Assembly (NCBI GenBank): GCA_022791755.1
Contig: JAAVZR010000046.1
Span: forward strand, 1-37,177
Length of the DNA stretch: 37,177 nucleotides
From: Lachnospiraceae bacterium
GTDB taxonomy: Bacteria; Bacillota; Clostridia; Lachnospirales; Lachnospiraceae
Direction of reading: 5' to 3'
Both the position numbers and the translations under genes were made by a program. The first letter of the stretch is position 1. Every line of letters begins with the position of its first letter. The notes beneath the pieces were generated by a model that was not told the DNA's origin, searched no databases, and worked only from the letters and a program-made list of their open reading frames with translations. Shown here one piece after another: positions 22,416 to 31,797 of this stretch.

Positions 22416-25400
22416 TCACCGCATAACCTTTTCCAGCAGTGACTGATAGCTGTCCGCCACATCATAGACCACATTTTCGCCGGAAATGGCTTTAAAGTGC
22501 TCCCTTGCGCAGTGGATTTTTGACTGTTCGATCAGGCGCAGCTGCATGGAGCTCATAGACCCCTTTGTCTCCGCCACAAAATAAATATGCTTGACCGTCC
22601 CCTCATAGAAAGCGATGGCCCAGTCCGGAGTATAACGGCCCACAGGCGTCGAAATGTAAAAACCGTCCGGCAGCTTCACATAGACTGCCACATTGGTGTT
22701 CGTATCCAGATCAGCGGCGAAATCGCGCTCCCTGGTGGAATCATAGACAATATGGTCATACAGATGCTTTTTGGCTTTCATCGCATTGACGCCAAGCCGG
22801 CCTTTGATGGCGGGAGCGGTGAAAACTTCCGTACCGTAGCGCTCCTCCAGCACATCATAGGTGATGTGCTCAATAATCGCCGTGGCCTTCTCATCGTTAA
22901 TAAGGGCCGCTGCTCTGATGATAAACTCCTCCGGATTATCCCTGAATTGGCCGAACACGTCAGGCCGGATGCCTTTCAAAATAGCAGCCACTGCCCTGCG
23001 GGTCAGACTGGTCTCATCCACCAGCTTCCCGATCAGGTCATACTTCACATTGGAATTTGCCGTCATGGTCACACCGTAGCTGCCGGATTTTTCTTTTACG
23101 AAGGAAGTGCCAAAAAGCAGCTCCTCTTTGGATCTGATCTCTTCCATCGCACCGGTCTCCACCTGAAAATAATTCCCGGAAACATGCAGCCTGCGATCCA
23201 GCGATGCAATCGCTTTCCGAATCAGCTCGTCCGTATCGAAATCCACCACATAGACCGATCTGGCATTGATTCTTGACCACAGCGCCTTGAACTGGGGCAT
23301 GGAAAGCTTTTCCTCATCTACCAGCAGCTCCACGTTATTGCTTCGGGCATTTTCCGGCTGCATATGGTAAACGTCATAAACAGAATCCACGATTGCCAGC
23401 ACAGAGGCCGCTGAATCCGCGACTTCTTCTGCCACCCTGATATCTCCGTTTGCCTTGTCCTCATAATATTTATCCGTCAAAACGCCTTTGCGGAGATATC
23501 CGTTGATAATCAACTCCTCATAGATTGTCTGCGCCAGCTGGCTGTCCACCACCTGTTCGTTGCCCTGGTTGTCCTTGATGACCTTACCGGTAAAAAGATC
23601 CGCCGTAACCGTACGGGGACGGCCGGCCACGGCTTCGGCCATTTCCGTTTGCAGGCTCTTCACAAAGGAATCATAGCTTTCACTGGCGATGACGGTCAGG
23701 ATATTAATAGTATGCACATCCTTTCCCAGCATATTAGTATCCATCCGCTCGCCGTTTTGGTTGACACACAGGCGCAGGCCCCGGCCCACCTCCTGACGCT
23801 TACGGACATCGCTGCCGCTCTGCTTCAGCGTACAGATCTGAAAAACATTCGGGTTATCCCAGCCCTCCCGCAATGCGGAATGGGAGAAGATAAACCGCAC
23901 GGGAGAACGCGCCGGGTCGCGGTCAAGCAGCAGCTCCTTGTTCTTCATAATCAGTTCATAGGCGCTCACGTCATCCGAGGTGGTTTCCCTGCGGCCAAGC
24001 CGGGAATTGACCATTTTCCCCCTGCCGTCCACTGAGAAATAACCGGCATGGGTCTTTGCAGCGGGGATCGCCTGCAGGTATCTGATATACTCGCTCTCCC
24101 TGACAGTAAGCTCCATACTGCTTATGATATCCTCGTACTCTTCCTCAAACATGGCGGCATATTTTCCGTTTACCGGCTGCCCCGCCTCATCGTATTCCCG
24201 GTAGTGCGCCACCTCGTCGATGAAGAACAGGGAAAGCACCTTGATGCCCTTATGAAACAGCTGCCGCTCCCGCTGAATATGGGAAAGGATGGTTTCCCGG
24301 ATCTGAATACGGCGCAGCTGATCCTCATCCACCGCGCCCATCACATCTCCGGCATGAATCCTGATCCCATTCAAAAATTCCACAGAATCGTCCCGCCCGT
24401 CGATCTGTTTGACCACAAAGCCGGTCTTATATTCCTCCAGACCGCCGGAACAGTCGTAGAGATTATCGCCTGCTTTGACGATACGGCTCTTTTTCTTCAG
24501 CCGGCCTCCGGCTGTCTTTACGTCAAATTGCAGGGTGGCTGTCGGATCGCTTTTGGAGAGGTTGACGCTTTCCAGATACAGAAAGCTGCCGGTGGCCGTA
24601 TTACCGGACTCGGCAATCCCCTTCACGGCGATTTTTTTGACCAGCCGCCGGTTATAGGCTTCCATGGCGTCCAGCCGGAATACCATATTGTAAATGCTGT
24701 CCTCTTTATGAGTTGCGGAATAGCGCAGAGTCAAAAGCGGGTGAAATTCTTTCAGGCGCTCCTTAGTCTGCCTGCCTTCTACGGACTGGGGCTCATCAAT
24801 GATTACGATCGGATTGGTCTTTGCGATAATGTCAATCGGGCGGCGGGAGCGAAACTCGTCCAGCTTCATATAAATTCTGCGGGCATCCTTCCCCCTGGCA
24901 TTAAACGCCTGGGAATTGATAATCATTACATGGATGGAGCTGTCCGAGGCGAAACGGTCGATCTGTGTCAGCTGGCCGGAATTATAGATAAAGAAGCGTA
25001 TCCTCTTTCCATACTCTTCGGCGAAATGCTCCCGGGTCATCTCAAAGGACTTATACACGCCCTCCCGGATCGCCACACTGGGAACCACAACGATGAATTT
25101 ACTCCAGCCGTAGTGTTTATTCAATTCAAAAATGGTCTTGATGTATGTATAGGTTTTGCCGACGCCTGTCTCCATTTCAATCGTAAGATTGTAACCGTTT
25201 TCCCGGCCTTCCAGCTCTTCTGACGGTTTGATCTGATTGGCACGCTGAATTTTGTTCAGCTGTTCCAGTATCCGCTGTTCAGAAAGCTCCGGCACGATTT
25301 TCTGGTTGCTCCAGCCGGTATAGTCTCTGTCCTCATTTATGCCGGTCTGATAATTGCCGCTGCCCCGGTCCATCATGTAGGTGGGAGTCAGATATGGCTG

Positions 25401-25472
25401 GCCGGCGAATACATCGACAACGGCCCTGGCGGCATCCGCCTGAAATTTCTGGTGTCTGTATCGGATCTTCAC
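22416..25472 (-). CDS. Type III restriction enzyme, Res subunit
   Basis: 1018 residues. Superfamily 2 helicase/translocase: ETGVGKTYT (Walker A, 101-109), IIDEPQS (motif II, 224-230), YSATH (motif III, 251-255), QEVGRGLRL (motif VI, about 560). The C-terminal nuclease domain has a PD-(D/E)xK pattern, TPDWAIAFYEG followed by AETKG, about 950-975. It cuts DNA after translocation between two head-to-head unmethylated sites, in complex with Mod. Start is GTG 25472 with GGAGG nine bases upstream, 14 bases after the mod stop. All motifs appear intact. Confidence 0.93.
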   Translation of the reverse strand: MKIRYRHQKFQADAARAVVDVFAGQPYLTPTYMMDRGSGNYQTGINEDRDYTGWSNQKIVPELSEQRILEQLNKIQRANQIKPSEELEGRENGYNLTIEMETGVGKTYTYIKTIFELNKHYGWSKFIVVVPSVAIREGVYKSFEMTREHFAEEYGKRIRFFIYNSGQLTQIDRFASDSSIHVMIINSQAFNARGKDARRIYMKLDEFRSRRPIDIIAKTNPIVIIDEPQSVEGRQTKERLKEFHPLLTLRYSATHKEDSIYNMVFRLDAMEAYNRRLVKKIAVKGIAESGNTATGSFLYLESVNLSKSDPTATLQFDVKTAGGRLKKKSRIVKAGDNLYDCSGGLEEYKTGFVVKQIDGRDDSVEFLNGIRIHAGDVMGAVDEDQLRRIQIRETILSHIQRERQLFHKGIKVLSLFFIDEVAHYREYDEAGQPVNGKYAAMFEEEYEDIISSMELTVRESEYIRYLQAIPAAKTHAGYFSVDGRGKMVNSRLGRRETTSDDVSAYELIMKNKELLLDRDPARSPVRFIFSHSALREGWDNPNVFQICTLKQSGSDVRKRQEVGRGLRLCVNQNGERMDTNMLGKDVHTINILTVIASESYDSFVKSLQTEMAEAVAGRPRTVTADLFTGKVIKDNQGNEQVVDSQLAQTIYEELIINGYLRKGVLTDKYYEDKANGDIRVAEEVADSAASVLAIVDSVYDVYHMQPENARSNNVELLVDEEKLSMPQFKALWSRINARSVYVVDFDTDELIRKAIASLDRRLHVSGNYFQVETGAMEEIRSKEELLFGTSFVKEKSGSYGVTMTANSNVKYDLIGKLVDETSLTRRAVAAILKGIRPDVFGQFRDNPEEFIIRAAALINDEKATAIIEHITYDVLEERYGTEVFTAPAIKGRLGVNAMKAKKHLYDHIVYDSTRERDFAADLDTNTNVAVYVKLPDGFYISTPVGRYTPDWAIAFYEGTVKHIYFVAETKGSMSSMQLRLIEQSKIHCAREHFKAISGENVVYDVADSYQSLLEKVMR

Positions 25473-25486
25473 GCTTATTCACCTCC

Positions 25487-27436
25487 TTAGAGGACCTTCA
25501 CTCTGGTGTCCGGAGCCAGCATCTTGAAAATCTCGCCCATATTGATTTTAGCTGGACTGCCAGTAAAGCAGCTGTCCCGAAACACTGCCCGCAGGGGACG
25601 GCGCACAGCGATCTCCTTGATTACGGTATCGGAAATGTTATCGTCAAAGCAAGCGATCAGGTCTCCGTTATTGCAGGTATAAACAGTGCGGTTCTCGATT
25701 TTCTCACAGGTGCAGGTCATAGAGAGGGGCAATCCCCACTCCAGCAGACAGCCAAACAGCAGGTCCATATCGGTGCGGTCGGGCTTGATGTTATCTTCCA
25801 TCTGGGACAGCAAATCCTGCATGTACTCTCCGGCACTGTAATATACATCTGTCATATTGGTGTCGTCCAGCCTGAATACGCGGAAGCCCCCGTCAAACTT
25901 TTTACCGGGATTGTCATCGGCGATCTTCTTAGCAGCACGACGAATCCTTTCTTTGCCGATGTCACAGATAGTCCGATAACCAGCCTTATAAGCTTCGCTC
26001 TTTTCATCACAGAGCTCCGGCAGCTGAACCATGATAAACTTCCGGCCTCTCCCATCCTCAGCGTTCAACTGCATGAGCGCATGGGCGGTGGTGGCAGAAC
26101 CGGAGAAAAAATCAAGAACAAGATCGTTTTCTGTCGTCGAATACCGCATCAGTGTTTTCAACAGCAGGGTAGGCTTTGAATAATCAAAAACACTGCTGCC
26201 AAAAAGCTGAACAAGATTTTTTTTGGAGTTATCGTTAGAGTATTCATTCTCAACAAACTCCAATGTAGAAATGGACCTTGTTCTCCGGATGTATTCTATA
26301 TCAAATCCCGTATCTGTTTTTATGATCCTACAGTTCTGATAAGTCTTTGTATATATTCTGGAATAGCCGTCATACTTCTTTACAACGATGAATCCATTCC
26401 TGTATCCAAACTCAAACAGCTCCCTGCTCCATCTCCATGCCCAGTCTGCCCGCGAATGTTTACCGCTTTGCCGCTCGAGATAATTTTCATATGACTGACC
26501 GGGATAAATTGTTTCGCCATCAATCGTAATGGGATAATCAAGACTTGCACTGTACTGTAAACTATCATAGTCAAGCGTCTGGTTTAGCTTATATTTTCCT
26601 CTCAGATTTTCAAATTCATCGCTATATTTGAAGCCTGCGTCCGTGTGAGCAGGAAGAAAAAGGGTGGGGCTTCCCGCCTTGCCGTAGGCCAGCACATAGT
26701 CATGGTTCTTCGCAATGGCATCGGTAGTTTTACCGGCTTTCTTTGTCACCCTGGGAAAAAGAGCAAGAAAATTGTCCTTACCCAATAATTCATCGCATAT
26801 TTTCATCAAATCATCCACTTCATGATCGTCAATACTGATGAAAATGATACCATCGTCCGTAAGCAGATTCCTTGCCAATATCAGCCTTGAATAAATCATG
26901 CTGCACCAATCGGAGTGAAACCGTCCGTTGTTGTCGGTGTTATGGAACAGCCTGTCTCTCGTCTCCTCGTCATAGAAACCTGCCTTCTCCTCATATTCCT
27001 CGCTGCTCATGGCAAAATGGTCCCGATAGATGAAGTCATTGCCGGTGTTGTAGGGCGGATCAATATAGATCATCTTCACCTTGCCCAAATAGCTCTCCTG
27101 CAACAGCTTAAGCACCTCCAGGTTATCGCCCTCGATATAGAGGTTTTCGGTGCTGTCCCAGTTCACGCTCTCCGATACACATGGACGCAGCGTCTTGCGG
27201 ATGGGGCGGTTTGCCTCCACGATCGCAGCCTTCTTGCCCACCCAGGTAAACTCGTATGCCTCGTCTCCTTCCAGGACCTCATCCGAGAGCAGCTGCCGCA
27301 ACAGCTCAAAATCCACAGCCTTTTTCAGGCGCCCGTTGGCATCTCGTGTTTCGATCACACAGGCAGGAAATAGGGCCTCAATTTTATCAATGTTTTGTCG
27401 AGTCAAATCAGGAGTTTCCATTTTCATTTTATCCAA
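25487..27436 (-). CDS. Type III DNA adenine methyltransferase, Mod subunit
   Basis: 649 residues. Beta-class amino-methyltransferase order: catalytic motif DPPYNTG (126-132) first, SAM-binding motif DFFSGSATTAHA (442-453) later, with the target-recognition region between. Methylates adenine in an asymmetric site and gives Res its specificity. Start chosen at TTG 27436: GGAGG lies six bases upstream and the N-terminus becomes MDKMKMETPDLT, which fits the family; ATG codons further in lack a site. The recognition region (about nucleotides 26200-26800) is visibly more A/T-rich than the flanks. No simple-sequence repeat suggesting phase variation was seen. Confidence 0.93.
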   Translation of the reverse strand: MDKMKMETPDLTRQNIDKIEALFPACVIETRDANGRLKKAVDFELLRQLLSDEVLEGDEAYEFTWVGKKAAIVEANRPIRKTLRPCVSESVNWDSTENLYIEGDNLEVLKLLQESYLGKVKMIYIDPPYNTGNDFIYRDHFAMSSEEYEEKAGFYDEETRDRLFHNTDNNGRFHSDWCSMIYSRLILARNLLTDDGIIFISIDDHEVDDLMKICDELLGKDNFLALFPRVTKKAGKTTDAIAKNHDYVLAYGKAGSPTLFLPAHTDAGFKYSDEFENLRGKYKLNQTLDYDSLQYSASLDYPITIDGETIYPGQSYENYLERQSGKHSRADWAWRWSRELFEFGYRNGFIVVKKYDGYSRIYTKTYQNCRIIKTDTGFDIEYIRRTRSISTLEFVENEYSNDNSKKNLVQLFGSSVFDYSKPTLLLKTLMRYSTTENDLVLDFFSGSATTAHALMQLNAEDGRGRKFIMVQLPELCDEKSEAYKAGYRTICDIGKERIRRAAKKIADDNPGKKFDGGFRVFRLDDTNMTDVYYSAGEYMQDLLSQMEDNIKPDRTDMDLLFGCLLEWGLPLSMTCTCEKIENRTVYTCNNGDLIACFDDNISDTVIKEIAVRRPLRAVFRDSCFTGSPAKINMGEIFKMLAPDTRVKVL

Positions 27437-27483
27437 TCTGTACCTCCATATCCATGTGCCATTCTGCGTGGACGGTTGCAATC

Positions 27484-27512
27484 AGTATATACCATCCTGA
27501 TACAATTTACAA
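27484..27512 (-). promoter_or_regulatory. Promoter of the mod-res operon
   Basis: Minus strand TTGTAA (27512-27507), 17 bases, TATACT (27489-27484), about 48 bases before the TTG start. Confidence 0.7.
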
Positions 27513-27539
27513 CCGCTTACCTGCGCCAGCAGTAAAATA

Positions 27540-27578
27540 GCTCCGGCGTGGCAGCGCACCGCACCGCCATGCCAGAGC
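27540..27578 (-). terminator. Terminator of the dehydrogenase-complex operon
   Basis: On minus GCTCTGGCATGGC pairs with GCCACGCCGGAGC (one mismatch, one G-U) around a GC-rich loop, followed by TATTTTAC. It lies between the E3 stop and the mod promoter. Confidence 0.6.
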
Positions 27579-27645
27579 CAGATTGATTTTTATGCACAAT
27601 CACAGAAAAGCAAAAAGGTCCGTTCTCCGAAAATCATTCCTGCCT

Positions 27646-29400
27646 CTATCTCTTCTTCGCAGGCAGATGGATACAGCACCCCAAAGCGTCCGCGCAGGCC
27701 TCGGCAAAGGCCTCGGAATAGCTGGGGTGACCATGTATGATATCGCCCGCCACTTCGTTGACCGTAATCTCCATGGCCATCAGCGCCACCGGCTCGGCGA
27801 TCATCTCGGAGGCCATGCCGCCCACCATATGGACGCCCAGGATCTGCCCGTACTTATCGTCCACGATGACCTTTATAAAGCCCTCGGTCTCGCCGGAAGC
27901 CAGGCTCCTGCCATTGGCCACCATCCGGAACCGTCCAATCCGGATTCCCTCCGGATGAAGCTCCCTGGCTTTCTCCTCGGTCAGACCTACGCCGGCGGCC
28001 TCCGGACTGGTGTAGAGGCAGCTGGGGACATAGCGAAGATCACATTTGCGCCCGGCCCCTGTCATACAGTTCTCAGCGGCCACCTCGCCCATCTTAAAGG
28101 CGGCGTGAGCCAGCATCACCCGTCCGTTGATATCGCCGCACGCATAGATGCCCGGCACGCAGGTCTCCATGGTGTCATCCACCGTCACCTTGCCTCTCTC
28201 GGTCCGGATCTCATCGGCCAGAGCGCCCAGACACTCCAGATCCGACGCCCGGCCGATGGACAGAAGCACCTTATCGCACTCCACTCTGCCGCCGTCGGTG
28301 ACGATGACCGGATGGCCGCCCTCATCGGCGATCTCCTCCACCTTACGGCCGCACATCACCTTGACGCCGTTCTTTTGCAGGCTCTTATCAAGCTCCTCGG
28401 ACACATCCTTATCAAACATGGACACCACCCGGTCCATCATCTCCACGATCGTCACCTCACAGCCGAAAGCGCTGAAAGCTGATGCCAGCTCACAGCCGAT
28501 GACGCCGCCGCCGATGATCCCCAGACGCGCCGGCAGCTCTGTCAGGGCCAGGATATCGTCGCTGGTCATCACATCCTTATGGTCCACGCCGGGGATCGGG
28601 ATACGGATCGCCCTGGAGCCGCCGCAGAGGATGATCTTCTGCGCGTCGTAGGTCTTCCCTTCGCATTCCACACAGGTGGCTGTCTTTAACCGGGCGGTCC
28701 CCTTTATGACCTCCACGCCGTTGCTCTTTAACAGCCCGGCCACACCGCCGGTCAGCGTCCTGACCACCCTGTCCTTATAGGCTACCACTTTAGGCATATC
28801 CACCCGGGTCTCGGCATTTACGATGATACCGCGGTCCGCCGCCCCTTTGATGTGATGGATATACTCCGCGGTCTTTAAATATGTCTTGGTGGGAATACAC
28901 CCGCGGTTCAGACAGGTGCCGCCCACCGTATCCTTCTCAAAGAGGATGACCCTGCCCCCCAGCTGAGCCGCACGGATGGCCGCCACGTAGCCGGCAGGAC
29001 CTCCGCCGATGACCGCCACATGGTATTCCCCTGGCCTTAAAGGCGTGCCGGTCTCAGGCGCCTTTGTCCCGGCGGCAGGCTTTGCCGCCTCTTTCGCCTC
29101 CGTGGCGCTCCGGGAAACGGCGGAAGGCTCCGCCACGCTTTCCTTCTCGGGTATCTTCTCCCCGGCTTCCCCGATATAGCCCACCGTAGTCAGGACAGGA
29201 ACCACCGCTCCGTCCTCATAGAGCTTCGCTAACAGCACGCCGGAGACCGGAGATTCGGATTCCATGGTAATCTTGTCTGTCTCGATCTCCATCACCGCCT
29301 CGTCCTTATCCACCGCATCGCCCACATTTTTCAGCCAGCGCACGATGGTGCCCTCGGTCATATCCATACCGTTTTTCGGCATATATAATTCTGTCGCCAT
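27646..29400 (-). CDS. lpdA: Dihydrolipoamide dehydrogenase (E3) with N-terminal lipoyl domain
   Basis: 584 residues from ATG 29400 (GGAGG eight bases upstream). Lipoyl domain 1-85 with acceptor lysine K43 in EIETDKITMES; alanine/proline-type linker (about 88-128); then the flavoprotein: FAD site VIGGGPAGYVAA, redox disulfide GGTCLNRGCIPTK, NAD site GIIGGGVIGCELAS, and C-terminal HGHPSYSE with the catalytic His-Glu pair. Reoxidises dihydrolipoamide with NAD. The lipoyl domain is nearly the same as that of the E2 gene just upstream. E3 proteins with their own lipoyl domain are known from acetoin dehydrogenase systems such as Clostridium magnum. Confidence 0.93.
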   Translation of the reverse strand: MATELYMPKNGMDMTEGTIVRWLKNVGDAVDKDEAVMEIETDKITMESESPVSGVLLAKLYEDGAVVPVLTTVGYIGEAGEKIPEKESVAEPSAVSRSATEAKEAAKPAAGTKAPETGTPLRPGEYHVAVIGGGPAGYVAAIRAAQLGGRVILFEKDTVGGTCLNRGCIPTKTYLKTAEYIHHIKGAADRGIIVNAETRVDMPKVVAYKDRVVRTLTGGVAGLLKSNGVEVIKGTARLKTATCVECEGKTYDAQKIILCGGSRAIRIPIPGVDHKDVMTSDDILALTELPARLGIIGGGVIGCELASAFSAFGCEVTIVEMMDRVVSMFDKDVSEELDKSLQKNGVKVMCGRKVEEIADEGGHPVIVTDGGRVECDKVLLSIGRASDLECLGALADEIRTERGKVTVDDTMETCVPGIYACGDINGRVMLAHAAFKMGEVAAENCMTGAGRKCDLRYVPSCLYTSPEAAGVGLTEEKARELHPEGIRIGRFRMVANGRSLASGETEGFIKVIVDDKYGQILGVHMVGGMASEMIAEPVALMAMEITVNEVAGDIIHGHPSYSEAFAEACADALGCCIHLPAKKR

Positions 29401-29437
29401 TCTTTTTTCCTCCATACAGCATGCCGGTTGCACGCTT

Positions 29438-30793
29438 TTACAGCAATATGGTCACCGGGTTCTCCAGCAGCTCCTTCAGACGGGACTCGAAGCTGCACAC
29501 CTCCGTACCGTTTAAGATCCTGTGGTCAAAGGTCACGCACACCATCATCTTCTTGCGCACCACCACCTGGCCGTCCGCCAGAGCCAGCTCATCCTCCGTA
29601 CCGCAGACGCCTACGATGGACGCCTCGGGCTGATTGATGATGGGGGTAAAGCTGTGAGTGCCGAACATGCCGATATTGGAGATGGTGATCCGCCCATTTC
29701 CCATATCATCCGGCATCAGCTTCCCTTCTCTGGCCTTCTTTGCCAGATCCTTTGCCTCCCTGGAAATCTGCAAAAGCCCCTTCTTATCCACATCACGGAT
29801 CACGGGAACCAGCAGGCCGTCAGGCAGACCCACAGCCATGCCCACATGGATCTCCTTATGCAGGACAAACTCGTCGCCCTCCAGGGTCATGCAAAAACGC
29901 TCCTGTTCCTGGATCACTTTGCCCACTGCCTTGATAATCATGTCGTTGACCGACACCCGGTCCGCCTTTTCCTTCCCCTTGTTGATCGTCTCCCGCAGAG
30001 CCAGCAGCTCTGTCACGTCGATCTTGATATTCTGCGTCACATTGGGGATCTCGTTATGGCTGGCAAACATGCGCTGAGCGATCACCTTGCGCATTCCGTT
30101 CATCTTATAGCGCTCGATCACCCTCTCGATCTCCGCCACGGCCGCATCCACCCTGGCCTCCTCTTCGGCCTTTGCCGGATTCACTGCCTGCAGATCTTTA
30201 CTCATGATCTTTCCCCGGTATCCGCTTCCGGCCACAGTCTTCAGGTCGATACCCAAATCCGCCGCCATGGCCTTCGCCAGCGGGCTGGCTTTCGGCATCC
30301 CCCGGACAGCCTCCTCCACATCCCGGCCTCTCACCTCCCCGTGACGGCCGGTGGGAACCACGCAGCGAAGGTCGATACCGTTGTCCTCAGCCAGCTTCCT
30401 GGCATAGGGAGTCGCAGCCACCATGCCGTTCTCCTCTCTGACCGGGCCGGCGGATACGGCGGGCGACGGCGCAGCCGCAGAAGGCGGCGCAGAGGCTCCG
30501 CTCTCAGGGGCAGCGGCCGGGGCGGCTGTCGGCGCCGTATCCGGTATCTTCTCTCCCATCTCGCCGATATAACCGATGGTGGTCAGTACCGGCACCACCG
30601 CGCCGTCCCCGTAGAGCTTCTTTAACAGGATGCCGGATACCGGAGCTTCCGACTCCATGGTAATCTTGTCTGTCTCGATCTCCATGATGGCCTCATCCTT
30701 CTCTACCGGATCGCCTTCCTCTTTCAGCCAGCGGATGATGGTCCCCTCAGTCATGTCCATACCGTTTTTCGGCATATACACTTCTGTTGCCAT
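29438..30793 (-). CDS. 2-oxo acid/acetoin dehydrogenase E2 acyltransferase
   Basis: 451 residues. Lipoyl domain 1-85 (K43 in ETDKITM), A/P/S-rich flexible linker (about 88-120), then two peripheral-subunit-binding domains in tandem: ATPYARKLAEDNGIDL with GRHGEVRGRDV, and SPLAKAMAADLGIDL with GYRGKIMSKDL. The C-terminal catalytic acyltransferase domain follows (about 230-451). The active-site motif reads DHRILNG, where most E2 enzymes have DHRxxDG. Forms the core of the complex with the two E1 genes upstream and E3 downstream. AGGAGG overlaps the E1-beta stop, indicating coupling. Confidence 0.92.
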   Translation of the reverse strand: MATEVYMPKNGMDMTEGTIIRWLKEEGDPVEKDEAIMEIETDKITMESEAPVSGILLKKLYGDGAVVPVLTTIGYIGEMGEKIPDTAPTAAPAAAPESGASAPPSAAAPSPAVSAGPVREENGMVAATPYARKLAEDNGIDLRCVVPTGRHGEVRGRDVEEAVRGMPKASPLAKAMAADLGIDLKTVAGSGYRGKIMSKDLQAVNPAKAEEEARVDAAVAEIERVIERYKMNGMRKVIAQRMFASHNEIPNVTQNIKIDVTELLALRETINKGKEKADRVSVNDMIIKAVGKVIQEQERFCMTLEGDEFVLHKEIHVGMAVGLPDGLLVPVIRDVDKKGLLQISREAKDLAKKAREGKLMPDDMGNGRITISNIGMFGTHSFTPIINQPEASIVGVCGTEDELALADGQVVVRKKMMVCVTFDHRILNGTEVCSFESRLKELLENPVTILL

Positions 30794-30805
30794 ATCTTCT
30801 CCTCC

Positions 30806-31780
30806 TTATAGCGTCTCTCTGACTGCCGCTTCGATCTTCTCCGGTGTGGGGAAGGTATTGGCCTCCAGAATCGGGTTAAAAGGTACGGGGCAGTACAGGG
30901 CGCCGACCCTCTTGATCGGAGCATCCAGATAGTAAAACGCCTCGCTGTCCGCGATGGTGCTGACCACCTCGCCGCCGAAGCCGCCAAACTGCACCGCTTC
31001 ATGGACCACCACCACCCGGTGCGTCTTCTTCGCCGTGGCAATGATCGCCTCCGTATCCAGAGGGCTCAGGGTGCGCAGATCCACCACCTCCACGCTGATT
31101 CCTTCCTTCTCCAGCTTCTCCGCCACCTGAAGGCTCATCTGTACCATACGGCCATAGGTGATGATCGAGACGTCTTTTCCCTCTCTCTTTACATCGGCCA
31201 CGCCCAGGGGGATCGTATAGTCCTCCTCCGGCACCAGCCCTTTGGTCTTGTAGAGCCTTTTCTGCTCCAGAAAAACCACGGTATTATTATCCCGGATTGA
31301 CGCCTTTAAAAGTCCCTTGGCATCATAGGCTGTGGAGGGCACCACCACCTTAAGCCCGGGTACATGACAGTACATCTGTTCCAGAGACTGGGAGTGCTGG
31401 GCCGCCGCGCCCGTACCGCCGCCGGAAGCCGTGCGGATCACCATCGGCACGCTGACCTTGCCGGCAAACATGAAATGCATCTTCGCCGCCTGGTTCATGA
31501 TCTGGTCATAGCACACCGCCATAAAGTCCGAAAACATCAGCTCCACGATGGGCCGCATCCCGGTGATGGCCGAACCCACGCCGGCACCCACGAAGGCCGT
31601 CTCGGAAATCGGAGGTTCCAGAATCCTCTCCGGGCCGAACTCCTCCAGCATCCCTTTGGATACGCCGAAGGCCCCGCAGTATGCGCCGATATCTTCCCCC
31701 ATGAAATAGACGCTCTCGTCCCGGCGCATCTCCTCACACATGGCTTCTCTTATTGCATCTTTATATGTGATCTCTTTCAT
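30806..31780 (-). CDS. 2-oxo acid/acetoin dehydrogenase E1 component, beta subunit
   Basis: 324 residues from ATG 31780. Transketolase-like pyrimidine domain with YFMGEDIGAYCGAFGVSKGM read around 25-45, EPPISETAFVGAGVGSA (55-71), and C-terminal DAPIKRVGALYCPVPFNP. Heterotetramer partner of E1-alpha; contributes to thiamine diphosphate binding. A GTG three codons earlier (31789) is too close to AGGAGG, so ATG 31780 is preferred. Seventeen bases follow the E1-alpha stop. Confidence 0.92.
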   Translation of the reverse strand: MKEITYKDAIREAMCEEMRRDESVYFMGEDIGAYCGAFGVSKGMLEEFGPERILEPPISETAFVGAGVGSAITGMRPIVELMFSDFMAVCYDQIMNQAAKMHFMFAGKVSVPMVIRTASGGGTGAAAQHSQSLEQMYCHVPGLKVVVPSTAYDAKGLLKASIRDNNTVVFLEQKRLYKTKGLVPEEDYTIPLGVADVKREGKDVSIITYGRMVQMSLQVAEKLEKEGISVEVVDLRTLSPLDTEAIIATAKKTHRVVVVHEAVQFGGFGGEVVSTIADSEAFYYLDAPIKRVGALYCPVPFNPILEANTFPTPEKIEAAVRETL

Positions 31781-31797
31781 CTTACCCACTCCTCCTT

